The notes under the pieces are model-generated. The model saw only the letters and a program-made list of their open reading frames with translations, did not search any database and was not told where the DNA came from. A DNA stretch of 64,000 nt, from contig NZ_CP080269.1 of the NCBI RefSeq assembly GCF_019431355.1, positions 1,426,001 to 1,490,000 of the forward strand, in the 5' to 3' direction. This stretch comes from Paenibacillus sp. R14(2021) (GTDB lineage Bacteria; Bacillota; Bacilli; Paenibacillales; Paenibacillaceae). The translations under genes were made by a program, and so were the position numbers. Positions 27,061 through 35,475 of this stretch are shown here, piece by piece. Positions within the stretch are counted from its first letter, which is position 1; each line of letters begins with the position of its first letter.

Positions 27061-27898
27061 GAGCCGCTTGGCCTCCCATCCGCCGAATCTGATCCAGCTG
27101 TCCCTTATGCGTACCCTCGTTCCCCGAAGGCGTTTCCAATACAAACGGGACCTGCGCAAGCCGCGGATGCCGAAGCAGCCAGCTGAAGCCCGCCTCACCG
27201 ATAAACCCCTCTCCGATGACCGCATGCCGGTCGCGCTTCTCGCCGCTTGGATAGACCGAGTCGTTCAAATGAACCGCCGCGAGATGGTCGATAACGCCCA
27301 GCGCGATCGCCTTATCCATCCATTCAGCTTCAGGCCGCCCATCCCACACGCCGCTTGCGAACAAATGGCAGGTGTCGAGGCAGAAGCCGATCTTATGTGC
27401 GTCCGTGCAAAGGCCGCGGATTTGCGCGAGTTCTTCCATCGTCGTTCCCATGAACGTGTGCTCGCCCGCCTGATTCTCAATCAGCAGCTTCGCCCGCCCA
27501 TGCCACTGTTTCGCAACAGCGCTCAGCGTCAGCACGCTATTACGGTATCCTTCGAGCGGATCAGGCCCTTTATAAACGCCAAAATGAACGACGACGCCAA
27601 GCGAACCGCACGCTTCTGCGATTTCGAGGTCATTGAGCAGCGAAGACACCGTTCTGGCGCGATGCCCGGCGTCCTCTGCCGCGATGTTGGTCGGATACGG
27701 CGAATGTGCGATCGAGACGATGCCATGCTCGTCGCAGTACTGCGCGCAGCGGCCGGCCTCGCTTCGATCGAAAGCTTTGACCAACAAGCTGCGAGGGTTT
27801 TTCGGAAAATACTGAAAGGCTTCGGCACCGTACGCCGCAGCCCTCCGGGCCGCTTCGCGGTAGCCGCCCCGCGTGGAAACATGAACGCCCGCACGCAT
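27053..27898 (-). CDS. nfo: Endonuclease IV (AP endonuclease)
   Basis: A zinc-dependent enzyme that cuts abasic DNA and trims blocked 3' ends. The 281-residue TIM barrel shows the metal ligands in order: HSPYPTN, VVVHFGVYKG, LLIENQAGEH, FCLDTCHLFASG, AVHLNDS, HAVIGEGFIG, FVLETPSGNEG. Length is standard. Six bases separate it from the upstream glycosylase gene, so lesion removal and AP-site cleavage are co-expressed. The downstream cREC gene overlaps its end. Confidence 0.95.
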   Translation of the reverse strand: MRAGVHVSTRGGYREAARRAAAYGAEAFQYFPKNPRSLLVKAFDRSEAGRCAQYCDEHGIVSIAHSPYPTNIAAEDAGHRARTVSSLLNDLEIAEACGSLGVVVHFGVYKGPDPLEGYRNSVLTLSAVAKQWHGRAKLLIENQAGEHTFMGTTMEELAQIRGLCTDAHKIGFCLDTCHLFASGVWDGRPEAEWMDKAIALGVIDHLAAVHLNDSVYPSGEKRDRHAVIGEGFIGEAGFSWLLRHPRLAQVPFVLETPSGNEGTHKGQLDQIRRMGGQAAHD

Positions 27899-27904
27899 CG
27901 TGTT

Positions 27905-28744
27905 TTACCGGTCCTTCTGGCAGGTCGGGCAATAAAACATTTTGCGTGAATTGATCTCCGTCTGCACGATCGTGCCGCCGCAATTCAAGCAAGGCTCGCC
28001 TCCGCGGTCGTATACGCGGCAGTTATCGTTATAGCCGCCGGTTACTGTATCGTCATTCGTCAGCGGCAGCTCCATGTAACCGCCTTGAGCTTCGGCATCA
28101 GCGAGCACACTATGCATCGCGTGATAAAGCCGTTCCCATGTCTCTGGCTCAATATCGGCAATCCGGGCATCCGGCCGCACCCTTGCTTCAAACGCAATTT
28201 CATCAGAATAACAGTTCCCAATGCCGGCAATGACCTTTTGATCCACCAGAGCGGTTTTGAGCGAGCCGCGCTTTCCTTTGAACCGCTCCTTGAACTTCTC
28301 AAGCGTCAGCCATTTATCGAACGGCTCCGGTCCGAGATCAGCAAGCTGCGAGATCGCTTCCTTCACAGTCAGCAAATGCAAATAACCGAGCCGCAGGCCG
28401 ATGAAGCACAGCTCTCCCTGCGGGAAACCGATCGACACCTGCACGGAGCGTTCCGGTCGTTCCTGCGGCTGGCCATCCGGAGTCAAATCGCGGGATTCGT
28501 AGCGGATTAGGCCGCCGAGCATCAGGTGCAGCAGCAGCCGTTTCCCGTTGTCGAGATGGAAGAGCAGCATTTTGCCGCGCCGCTCGACGAACCAAACCGT
28601 ACGGCCGATCAATTCCTCTTGGAATGTCTCCTCCGGAACGTTGATCGATTTAGGTCTTGTTACTATGACGTCTGTGATGGGCTGGCCGGAGATGCGCTCC
28701 GCCAGCAGCTTGCGATAATGTTCCATTTCCGGATATTCCGGCAT
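27905..28744 (-). CDS. Fpg/Nei-family DNA glycosylase
   Basis: A bifunctional glycosylase/lyase that removes oxidised bases. The N terminus MPEYPEME keeps the catalytic proline and glutamate, though canonical MutM reads MPELPEVE. The H2TH segment is VIAGIGNCYSDEIAFEARVRPD, and the C-terminal zinc finger has two Cys pairs (CLNCGG and YCPTCQ) with SRK in place of the usual GR. The 279 residues are normal length, but the divergent motifs suggest a second Fpg-like paralogue and not the main mutM usually next to polA. It lies in the mrf repair unit, before nfo. Confidence 0.88.
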   Translation of the reverse strand: MPEYPEMEHYRKLLAERISGQPITDVIVTRPKSINVPEETFQEELIGRTVWFVERRGKMLLFHLDNGKRLLLHLMLGGLIRYESRDLTPDGQPQERPERSVQVSIGFPQGELCFIGLRLGYLHLLTVKEAISQLADLGPEPFDKWLTLEKFKERFKGKRGSLKTALVDQKVIAGIGNCYSDEIAFEARVRPDARIADIEPETWERLYHAMHSVLADAEAQGGYMELPLTNDDTVTGGYNDNCRVYDRGGEPCLNCGGTIVQTEINSRKMFYCPTCQKDR

Positions 28745-28760
28745 ACGTGCAACTTCCTTC

Positions 28761-29579
28761 CTATCGGCGCTGCCTCTGCTGGGCCAGCTGATTCCCTATG
28801 TATTCCTGCAGCTGCGGTAAGGTGTCGATGACGACATCCGCTTCGCAGTTTGCTGCAGCAAGAAGCTCTTTATAATTGTCGCCCGTTGCAAGCCCTGTTA
28901 ATACAAGCACAGAGAGACAACCTGCGGCTAGTCCTGCCGCAATGTCGGTCGCCGGATTATCGCCAACCACCCACGTCTCCTCCGGCGCAAGGCCAAGCCG
29001 CTTCAAAGCGACATCCATCAAGATTGTCGAGGGCTTGCCGATGACGACCGGCTGAACGCCAGATGATGCCTGAAGCATCGCTGAAATCGAGCCTGCGCCC
29101 GGAATCAGCCCATGCTCCGATGGCAGCAGCCGATCCGGATTCGTCAATATGTAACGTGCCCCGCTCCGGATGTGCGCAGCGGCAGCGGCTAGTTTATCGT
29201 AGGTCAGCTCGCGATCGATGCCTTGAACGACAACGTCAGGCTGATCTGTTTCCAAGTTGAGTCCAGCCTCTTGAATCGCTTCGCGCAGTCCGGCCTCGCC
29301 GATGACATGCACGTTAGCGCCGGGCATCTGCTCCGCGAGATAAGCGGCGGCGCCTTGGGCGGATGTTACGACATCGTCCGGCCTCGCCGGGATCCCCATG
29401 CCGCGCAGCCGCTCTGCCACCACTTCAGGTGAAGCTGAGGAATTGTTCGTTACGAATAAATAGCGAAGACCTTCCCGCTGCAGCATGCGAACCAGCTCGT
29501 CTGCACCGGGTATCATAATGCCGCCGTGGTACAGCGTACCATCCAAATCAATGAGCAAACCGCGAATGCCCGTCCCCAT
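28761..29579 (-). CDS. HAD-superfamily phosphatase (NagD-like)
   Basis: A 272-residue phosphatase with all four HAD motifs: LIDLDGTLYHG (nucleophile aspartate), FVTNNSSAS, VIGKPSTI with the lysine, and WVVGDNPATDIAAG. The cap type places it in the NagD/PGP-like subgroup, which dephosphorylates sugar or nucleotide phosphates or glycolate phosphate. It follows mrfB by 6 bases. Within a repair unit it could remove phosphate from excision products, but that is an inference from position. Confidence 0.9.
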   Translation of the reverse strand: MGTGIRGLLIDLDGTLYHGGIMIPGADELVRMLQREGLRYLFVTNNSSASPEVVAERLRGMGIPARPDDVVTSAQGAAAYLAEQMPGANVHVIGEAGLREAIQEAGLNLETDQPDVVVQGIDRELTYDKLAAAAAHIRSGARYILTNPDRLLPSEHGLIPGAGSISAMLQASSGVQPVVIGKPSTILMDVALKRLGLAPEETWVVGDNPATDIAAGLAAGCLSVLVLTGLATGDNYKELLAAANCEADVVIDTLPQLQEYIGNQLAQQRQRR

Positions 29580-29585
29580 GACCGT

Positions 29586-30926
29586 TCACTCCTTCGATCT
29601 TTTCATCTGCAACCGGTTGATCCGTTTGCGGATGCCTTCCAATATCGCACGGCGCTTCGCCTCAAGCCGCACTCCGGCATGACGGCGCGCCGCGATTTCA
29701 AATGCCTGCTCGGCTAAAGCGAGCGCCTGATCGAACGCTTTCGTCCGATGCTCGTAATACATGGCCAGCTCGATATGGGCCTCATATTCCGGCCAAGCCG
29801 CTTCTTCCGCCGCTTGAACAGCCTTCTGCCACAATAACACAGCACGATGCCAATTTCCACATTTCTTGTCGCGCTCGGCCAGCAGGCACAGGCATTTCAC
29901 CGTTGGCCTCGGATGCTCGGCGAACAGCGCGTACAGCGGCTCGGCCAAGTCCCCTTTGCCCATCTTCTCCAGCCAGAGTCCCGTTCGCAGAAGCTCTTCG
30001 GCTTCTGCAGGCAGCGGAATGGCTGAGCCAACCCCGCCGCCTAGAAAATGCCCGAAGCGGATCGCCAGTGCGGCTAAGGAGAGCATATCGATCTCGTTAT
30101 GCCGAAATACGCCAAGCAGCGGACCAGGGTCTCCGTCGGACAAATATTGAAAATAAATGGCTGGTGCGAGCGATCCCGGCACATCCTCGCTGCGCGTAAT
30201 GCCAAGCCGTTCTTCTTCGACATGGCTCAGCTTGCAAGAGACAAGTGTATTGCGCCACACGGAACGAGACGGATGGAGCAGGTCGATGTGCACGGGCTCC
30301 CAATTGAAATTTCGGTATCCATTCAGAATAAAACGATTATATAAGACAGGCCAATCGAACGTACGCCCGTTATACGTGACGAGATGCGTGAAGCTCGGCA
30401 GCATCCCGCACAAATAAGCGATCATCGCCCGCTCCTCTGCCGGATGTCGAATCAGCATCTGTTCCACGACGAAAACCTCATCCTCCACGTACGCGAGCCC
30501 AACCATAAATGGTACGTTGCCAGCCCCAACGCCAAGACCGGTCGTTTCCAAATCGAGAAAGAGCACATTAGACACCTCGCGGAAAGCGCTGGTCTGCTTG
30601 TCGAAGGCAGCAAGCGAAGGCTGCGTACCCGGCAGCTCGGCAAGCTGATGGATTCCATGCCGATGCGAAAACGGATACCGGCTCTCGCGGACGAGAAACA
30701 TGCCTTCCGCCGATTCGACGAGGCGGACGCCGAGCGCATCCCATTCGGGCGGGAGACCGGATGCGGATGCTGCTGCCGGCAGTTCGTCTGCCGCATCGGA
30801 TGCATTTGCAGCGCTAGCGCCATCGTCTTTGATCTCCTCCGGCTGCTCCACCATACCCGCCAAGCGCTCCGCCTGCGCGGTTTGCTGCGCCCGCATCCGA
30901 AGGAGGCGATCTCTAAGCCCGCTCAC
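29586..30926 (-). CDS. mrfB: RNase H-like exonuclease MrfB (YprB)
   Basis: A metal-dependent exonuclease partner of the MrfA helicase, known in B. subtilis for excising mitomycin-C adducts. The 446 residues include a DEDD-type exonuclease core: VLFLDLETTGLGVGAGNVPFMVGLA, THLVTYNGRTFDWPVLYNRF and RHNEIDMLSLAALAIRFG provide the acidic residues. The C-terminal ~120 residues are helical TPR-like repeats. I chose GTG at 30926, which overlaps the mrfA stop (GTGA). The N-terminal Ala/Glu-rich stretch precedes the catalytic domain. Confidence 0.92.
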   Translation of the reverse strand: MSGLRDRLLRMRAQQTAQAERLAGMVEQPEEIKDDGASAANASDAADELPAAASASGLPPEWDALGVRLVESAEGMFLVRESRYPFSHRHGIHQLAELPGTQPSLAAFDKQTSAFREVSNVLFLDLETTGLGVGAGNVPFMVGLAYVEDEVFVVEQMLIRHPAEERAMIAYLCGMLPSFTHLVTYNGRTFDWPVLYNRFILNGYRNFNWEPVHIDLLHPSRSVWRNTLVSCKLSHVEEERLGITRSEDVPGSLAPAIYFQYLSDGDPGPLLGVFRHNEIDMLSLAALAIRFGHFLGGGVGSAIPLPAEAEELLRTGLWLEKMGKGDLAEPLYALFAEHPRPTVKCLCLLAERDKKCGNWHRAVLLWQKAVQAAEEAAWPEYEAHIELAMYYEHRTKAFDQALALAEQAFEIAARRHAGVRLEAKRRAILEGIRKRINRLQMKRSKE

Positions 30927-33208
30927 GACTGTGCGCTCGCTTCCTCGATCAAATCCATCGCGAGCGACTTGCCGAGCAGCCCGACCTCTTCGATTGGACC
31001 TACGCAAGCCGGACAGCCGCTCAGGCAGGTGCAGCTGCGGATGAGTGATTTTGCCTGCTGCAGCAGTTTGTCGTGCACCTCGTACAACCGCTCGCTTAAG
31101 CCGATGCCGCCCGGATAGCGGTCATAGAAATAAATCGTCGGAAGCTTGGAATGAACGGCCTTCACCTGCGGCACGACGCGAATATCCATAGGGTCACACA
31201 TCAGGTAGAGCGGCGCGATATGCACGAGTACGTTGGAGAGTCCAAGGAGCGCCTGCTGCATGTCGTTCGTGCTCTTGCGGGCGGCGGCTGCCTCGCTGAA
31301 GGAGAACCAGTAGCTGCTCGTATGCAGCTCTTCCTCCGGCAAATGAATAGGGCCGCTGCCGATATTCTCGTGCGTCCGCAAGCGTATTTTCTTAAACAAG
31401 GTCGCTTTGGCATTGACCGTCACCTCGCCGTATTGGCGCAGCAGATCGCCGCTCTCCCTCTCCTTGTCCACATGCAGCACTTTCAGCTCGACAGCCATGT
31501 TCGCATCCGTAAAATAGTCCACGTCGACTTCGCGCACGAATGCCTTCTTCTCGTGGTAGTCCAGCTTCTCCACTTGATACTGCACGCCTTCATGGATATA
31601 GATCGCCTCTTCGTGAATAAGCGTCGGCGCGCTGAAGCGGTCGACCTCGCCGAGCACGCGGCTGCCCTCCGTCATGTCGACGATGACGAAATTCTCCTGC
31701 GCGGCTGAGCGCAGTGAGATGCCGTGAGCCGGGAAGGACTGCTCCATCCAATACCAGCGGTTATTAACATGGTGCAGCACCTTCTCCTCCGTCAGAAATT
31801 CCAGCATATGCTCAAGCGGCTCGTCGCCGAACTTCTCGTCCCGCTCGAACGGAAGCTCGTAAGCCGCGCATTTGACATGATCGATCATGATCAGCAGATT
31901 ATCGGGATGAATCAGCGCCCGCTCCGGCGGCTGGTTGAAGAAGAAATCCGGGTTCTGGATCATGTATTGATCCAGCGGATTGCTGCTCGCGACAAGAAAG
32001 GTCACCGAGGTGCCTTGACGACGGCCGGCGCGCCCGGACTGCTGCCAGGTGCTAGCGATGGAGCCGGGGTATCCGTTCATCACGCAGGCCTGCAATTGTC
32101 CGATATCGATGCCAAGCTCCAGCGCGTTCGTACTGACGACGCCGCGAATCTCGCCGCTGCGCAGGCCGCGCTCGATTTCGCGCCGCAGCTTGGGCAGGTA
32201 ACCGCCGCGGTAGCCGCGGATCGTCTTCGTGCCAAGCTCGTTCTTCACGAGCTCCTGCAGGTACGTGAGCAGCAGCTCCACCCGAACGCGGCTGCGCGCG
32301 AACACGATCGTCTGCACGCCTTGGCGCAGCAGAAGACCCGCCAGCTTCTGCGTCTCGAGCACGCTGCTGCGGCGGATGCCCAGCTGCTTATTGACGACAG
32401 GCGGATTGTAGCAGACGAAGTGCTTCTCGCCCATCGGAGCGCCGTTGTTGTCAACCAACGCGACAGACTCGCCTAATAGTCGCTCCGCGTGCTCGCGAGG
32501 GTTGTCGATCGTCGCCGAGGCGCAGATGAACTGCGGATTAGAGCCGTAGAATCGGCAAATCCGCTTCAGGCGCCGAAGAACATTTGCCACATGGCTGCCG
32601 AATACACCTCGATACGAGTGCAGCTCATCGATGACGATGTACTTGATATTTTCGAACAGCTTGACCCATTTCGTATGATGCGGCAGGATCGCCGAATGCA
32701 GCATGTCGGGATTCGTTACGACGATATGCCCGGCATTTCGCACGACAGTCCGAACCGTCGGCGGCGTATCACCGTCATAGGTGCTTGTTTTCAAATCGAC
32801 ATCCATGGCCGCCGCAAGCTCCTGCAGCTCGGCAACCTGATCCTGCGCCAGCGCCTTCGTCGGAAATAAATAGAGCGCCCGTCCGCTTTCGTTCTCGAGC
32901 AGCGATTGCAGCACCGGCAGGTTGTAGCACATCGTCTTTCCCGATGCCGTCGGCGTGACGGCGACGACGTTCTTGCCTGCCCTTACAGCAAGGTAGGCTT
33001 CCGCTTGGTGTACGAACAGCTTGCCGATGCCGCGGCCAGCCAGCGCCTCCTTCAGCTTGGGGTTCAGCTCGGCCGGCATTTCGACCGTCCGCGCTTCTCT
33101 TGCAGGAATCGTGTGCCAATGGGTCACGTTGTCCATGATGTCCTTATTCTCTCGCAGCAGTTCCAGCCACTCTTCCAAGCCGGATGCTTTGCCCGTCCAA
33201 CGGTTCAA
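30923..33208 (-). CDS. mrfA: DEAD/DEAH-box helicase MrfA (YprA)
   Basis: A 3'-5' superfamily-2 helicase that works with MrfB in a UvrABC-independent excision pathway in B. subtilis. Helicase motifs are AVTPTASGKTMCY (Walker A), IVIDELHSYRG, CASATI, and QQSGRAGRRQGTS; the C-terminal DUF1998-like region contains four clustered cysteines (CTCLSGCPACVG). I chose TTG at 33208 (761 residues) because GGGGGAG lies just upstream, and because the -10/-35 promoter at 33247-33275 overlaps the only upstream ATGs. First gene of the eight-gene unit. Confidence 0.94.
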   Translation of the reverse strand: MNRWTGKASGLEEWLELLRENKDIMDNVTHWHTIPAREARTVEMPAELNPKLKEALAGRGIGKLFVHQAEAYLAVRAGKNVVAVTPTASGKTMCYNLPVLQSLLENESGRALYLFPTKALAQDQVAELQELAAAMDVDLKTSTYDGDTPPTVRTVVRNAGHIVVTNPDMLHSAILPHHTKWVKLFENIKYIVIDELHSYRGVFGSHVANVLRRLKRICRFYGSNPQFICASATIDNPREHAERLLGESVALVDNNGAPMGEKHFVCYNPPVVNKQLGIRRSSVLETQKLAGLLLRQGVQTIVFARSRVRVELLLTYLQELVKNELGTKTIRGYRGGYLPKLRREIERGLRSGEIRGVVSTNALELGIDIGQLQACVMNGYPGSIASTWQQSGRAGRRQGTSVTFLVASSNPLDQYMIQNPDFFFNQPPERALIHPDNLLIMIDHVKCAAYELPFERDEKFGDEPLEHMLEFLTEEKVLHHVNNRWYWMEQSFPAHGISLRSAAQENFVIVDMTEGSRVLGEVDRFSAPTLIHEEAIYIHEGVQYQVEKLDYHEKKAFVREVDVDYFTDANMAVELKVLHVDKERESGDLLRQYGEVTVNAKATLFKKIRLRTHENIGSGPIHLPEEELHTSSYWFSFSEAAAARKSTNDMQQALLGLSNVLVHIAPLYLMCDPMDIRVVPQVKAVHSKLPTIYFYDRYPGGIGLSERLYEVHDKLLQQAKSLIRSCTCLSGCPACVGPIEEVGLLGKSLAMDLIEEASAQS

Positions 33209-33246
33209 GGTCTCTCCCCCTATCCTGTCTATGAATCTATCTTCCC

Positions 33247-33275
33247 ATTGTACAGAATGCATGTTCGGTCTGCAA
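33247..33275 (-). promoter_or_regulatory. mrfA promoter with an embedded LexA-like box
   Basis: Minus strand: -35 TTGCAG (33270-33275), 17-base spacer, -10 TACAAT (33247-33252). The spacer contains CGAACATGCATTCT (33254-33267), matching the Gram-positive SOS box CGAAC-N4-GTTCG at all but one core base. An operator at this place would block RNA polymerase directly. Confidence 0.65.
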
Positions 33276-33315
33276 TTCCCGATAACCGCCTGGAAAATCA
33301 TTCATACGCGCATGT

Positions 33316-33366
33316 AAAAAGCCTGCTGAACGCGTCTCCCTTGGAAACGCAGCTTCAGCAGGCTTA
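33316..33366 (-). terminator. Terminator after the YfhP-like gene
   Basis: A 12-bp perfect stem, AAGCCTGCTGAA/TTCAGCAGGCTT, followed by TTTTTAC on the minus strand, between the YfhP-like gene and the mrfA promoter. Confidence 0.85.
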
Positions 33367-33389
33367 TGTGCGGCCCTGCACGGTAACGA

Positions 33390-34364
33390 TTATACGAACG
33401 GCGGCTCCCAGGCTTTCTTATTCCAGCCCACCTGTTCGTCAATGACATTGAAATTCCGGTCCAGCCTGACCGCCGCGCTGAACGGCATGCCGTGATTATA
33501 CCAAAATCGGACGTCGCTCCATGTAACGAGATAACCGTCGACTTTCTCCTGCACCTTCACATGAATCCGTTCCGCAAAATGATGAAAGGCTCTCACGCCA
33601 TCCACGCTGAGCGTCGATTGGGCTGCCGCCTCCACGGTTTCCGGCTTTGCTTTCAGCAGCACGGCTTCTTCGTCCACGCGTCCGCGGCGGACATAGCCGA
33701 TGATGAACTCGTCGCCAGCATCGGCAACGAACTGCCAAGCCGCGCCAAGCAGTGTCGGCAGCATCGTAATCCTTCCCGGGTCCAATCTGTATGTCGTACT
33801 CAGCAGCTGGACGACTTGCCTTGAAACGAGCATCCGCCATGCTAGATATAGAATCGTCAATGCGTATACGAACATAAACAAGCGCCCAGGATTCGGGTAC
33901 CCGAACATCCATAACAATGCCGCAGCGCCATGAACGGCGAATAAATAAGGATCGAACAAACAGAGCACATCCAGATGCAGCCATTTGCGCGTAAAAGGTC
34001 TTAAGCACTGTATGCCGTAAGCGTTGAACAAATCGAGCCCAATGTGGAAAATAACCGCGATCAGTGTCCAAAAGACGACCGTGCCGCTCCAAGCGCCAGC
34101 TCCGAACAGCCAGGCAATTGGGACTCCGAGCAGCGGCGCCCAAATGAACGGCGCGGGCAGGGAGTGCGTCAAGCCGCGGTGATGCCTGATGTAAGCGGTT
34201 GGTCCTTTCCATCGCATAACCGCATCAAAATCAGGTGCATGACTCCCGAGCAGAATGGCTGCAAGCACGGCGTGCTGCAGCTCCGAATGCCCTGCGATGA
34301 CGGGATCCGTGAGGGATAATCCTGCTAAGGTAACGCCAAACAAGAGGTGACTTCCGGTATCCAT
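33390..34364 (-). CDS. YfhP/YdjM-like membrane-bound metal-dependent hydrolase
   Basis: A 324-residue protein of the LexA-binding, inner membrane-associated putative hydrolase family (DUF457). The N-terminal MDTGSHLLFGVTLAG, LLGSHAPDFDAV and IRHHRGLTHSLPA carry the His/Asp metal ligands. Several membrane segments follow (for example FVYALTILYLAWRMLV). The C-terminal ~110 residues form a soluble domain with FWYNHGMPFSAAVRLD. The B. subtilis homologue is YfhP; the biochemical activity is unproven. Confidence 0.88.
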   Translation of the reverse strand: MDTGSHLLFGVTLAGLSLTDPVIAGHSELQHAVLAAILLGSHAPDFDAVMRWKGPTAYIRHHRGLTHSLPAPFIWAPLLGVPIAWLFGAGAWSGTVVFWTLIAVIFHIGLDLFNAYGIQCLRPFTRKWLHLDVLCLFDPYLFAVHGAAALLWMFGYPNPGRLFMFVYALTILYLAWRMLVSRQVVQLLSTTYRLDPGRITMLPTLLGAAWQFVADAGDEFIIGYVRRGRVDEEAVLLKAKPETVEAAAQSTLSVDGVRAFHHFAERIHVKVQEKVDGYLVTWSDVRFWYNHGMPFSAAVRLDRNFNVIDEQVGWNKKAWEPPFV

Positions 34365-34447
34365 GCCTGATCATCCCTTCGTCTGCTGATACTTGCCGGC
34401 CTTTCGCCAACATCGTAACAGCTCATTGTAAAGAGATGATTTAGGAA

Positions 34448-35389
34448 TCATAACGAATTTGTAAGCGGCGTTCTCGGTACGTTGAACTCGGCAAAATCAG
34501 CAGCAGGATCGATGGACGGAAAAATCGATTTTGCGCTTTCCACCATATCCGCAACCGCCTCGTCATCGAAACGCGAGCTGAAATGCGTGACGACAAGCCG
34601 CTTCGCGCCGCCATCTCTTGCTGTCTCCGCAGCTTGGAGAATTGTAGAATGACCGTAGGCATCCGCCTTCTCTTCCATCCCCCCGGCAAACGTCGCTTCA
34701 TGCACGAGCAGATCGGCGCCGCGCGCGAGCATTACCGCGTTATCACAAGGCCGCGTATCCCCCAGAATCGTAATAACGCGTCCCGGCGTCGGCTGCCCGA
34801 CGACTTCCCCGGCAGCGATCGTCCGCCCATCGGACAGTGTAACGTCTTCACCGCGTTTCAACTTGCCGAACAGCGGGCCAAACGGCACGCCAAGACGGGA
34901 CAGCACGGGCAGATTCAGCGCGCCAGGTTGTGGACGTTCCGTAATTCTGTAACCGAAGCAGGGCACTCGGTGCTCCATCTCAGCGGCTTCCACTTTGAAT
35001 TTGTCGTCTTCCATAACCACGCCGGCTTCCACTTCGATAATGCGAAGCTCATACCCGAGATGAACGCCGCTCAAATGAAAAATGCTTTCGAGGTAAGCGC
35101 GAATGCCGGAGGGACCGTAAATCTCAAGCGGACCGGCTCCTTCAAAATAGCCTCTGCTGCTCAGTAATCCCGGCAATCCATACAAATGATCGCCATGCAG
35201 ATGCGTAATGAAGATCCGTTCCAGTTTATTGAGCTTCAGCTTGCTCCCGAGCATCCGATGCTGGGTGCCCTCGCCGGTATCGAACAGCCAGAAGCCGCCT
35301 TTCGGTTCCGGCAGGGACAAAGCAATTGATGTGACATTACGCGTTCTGGTCGGTCTTCCCGCACTCGTGCCAAGAAACGTTAGCTGCAA
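34448..35389 (-). CDS. rnz: Ribonuclease Z
   Basis: The tRNA 3'-end endonuclease that cuts after the discriminator base of CCA-less tRNA precursors. The 313 residues are the short bacterial form. ITHLHGDHLYGLPGLL gives the metal ligands His63, His65, Asp67, His68; LGDTRPCDNAVMLA and VTHFSSRF supply the remaining ligands, and the exosite region FEGAGPLEIYGPSGI is present. TTG start at 35389 behind GGAGGG. It lies downstream of metH, separated by a terminator-like hairpin. Confidence 0.95.
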   Translation of the reverse strand: MQLTFLGTSAGRPTRTRNVTSIALSLPEPKGGFWLFDTGEGTQHRMLGSKLKLNKLERIFITHLHGDHLYGLPGLLSSRGYFEGAGPLEIYGPSGIRAYLESIFHLSGVHLGYELRIIEVEAGVVMEDDKFKVEAAEMEHRVPCFGYRITERPQPGALNLPVLSRLGVPFGPLFGKLKRGEDVTLSDGRTIAAGEVVGQPTPGRVITILGDTRPCDNAVMLARGADLLVHEATFAGGMEEKADAYGHSTILQAAETARDGGAKRLVVTHFSSRFDDEAVADMVESAKSIFPSIDPAADFAEFNVPRTPLTNSL

Positions 35390-35419
35390 GGTATTCCCTC
35401 CAATTCTCTCGTTATAACA

Positions 35420-35463
35420 ATACCCTCCAAAGGGTACGGTTTATACCGAACTTTGGAGGGTAT
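35420..35463 (-). terminator. Hairpin after metH
   Basis: A 13-bp perfect stem, ATACCCTCCAAAG/CTTTGGAGGGTAT, with an inner GGTA/TACC pairing, just past the metH stop. The T-run that follows on the minus strand is weak. Confidence 0.65.
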
Positions 35464-35475
35464 GCCAAATTGGCG

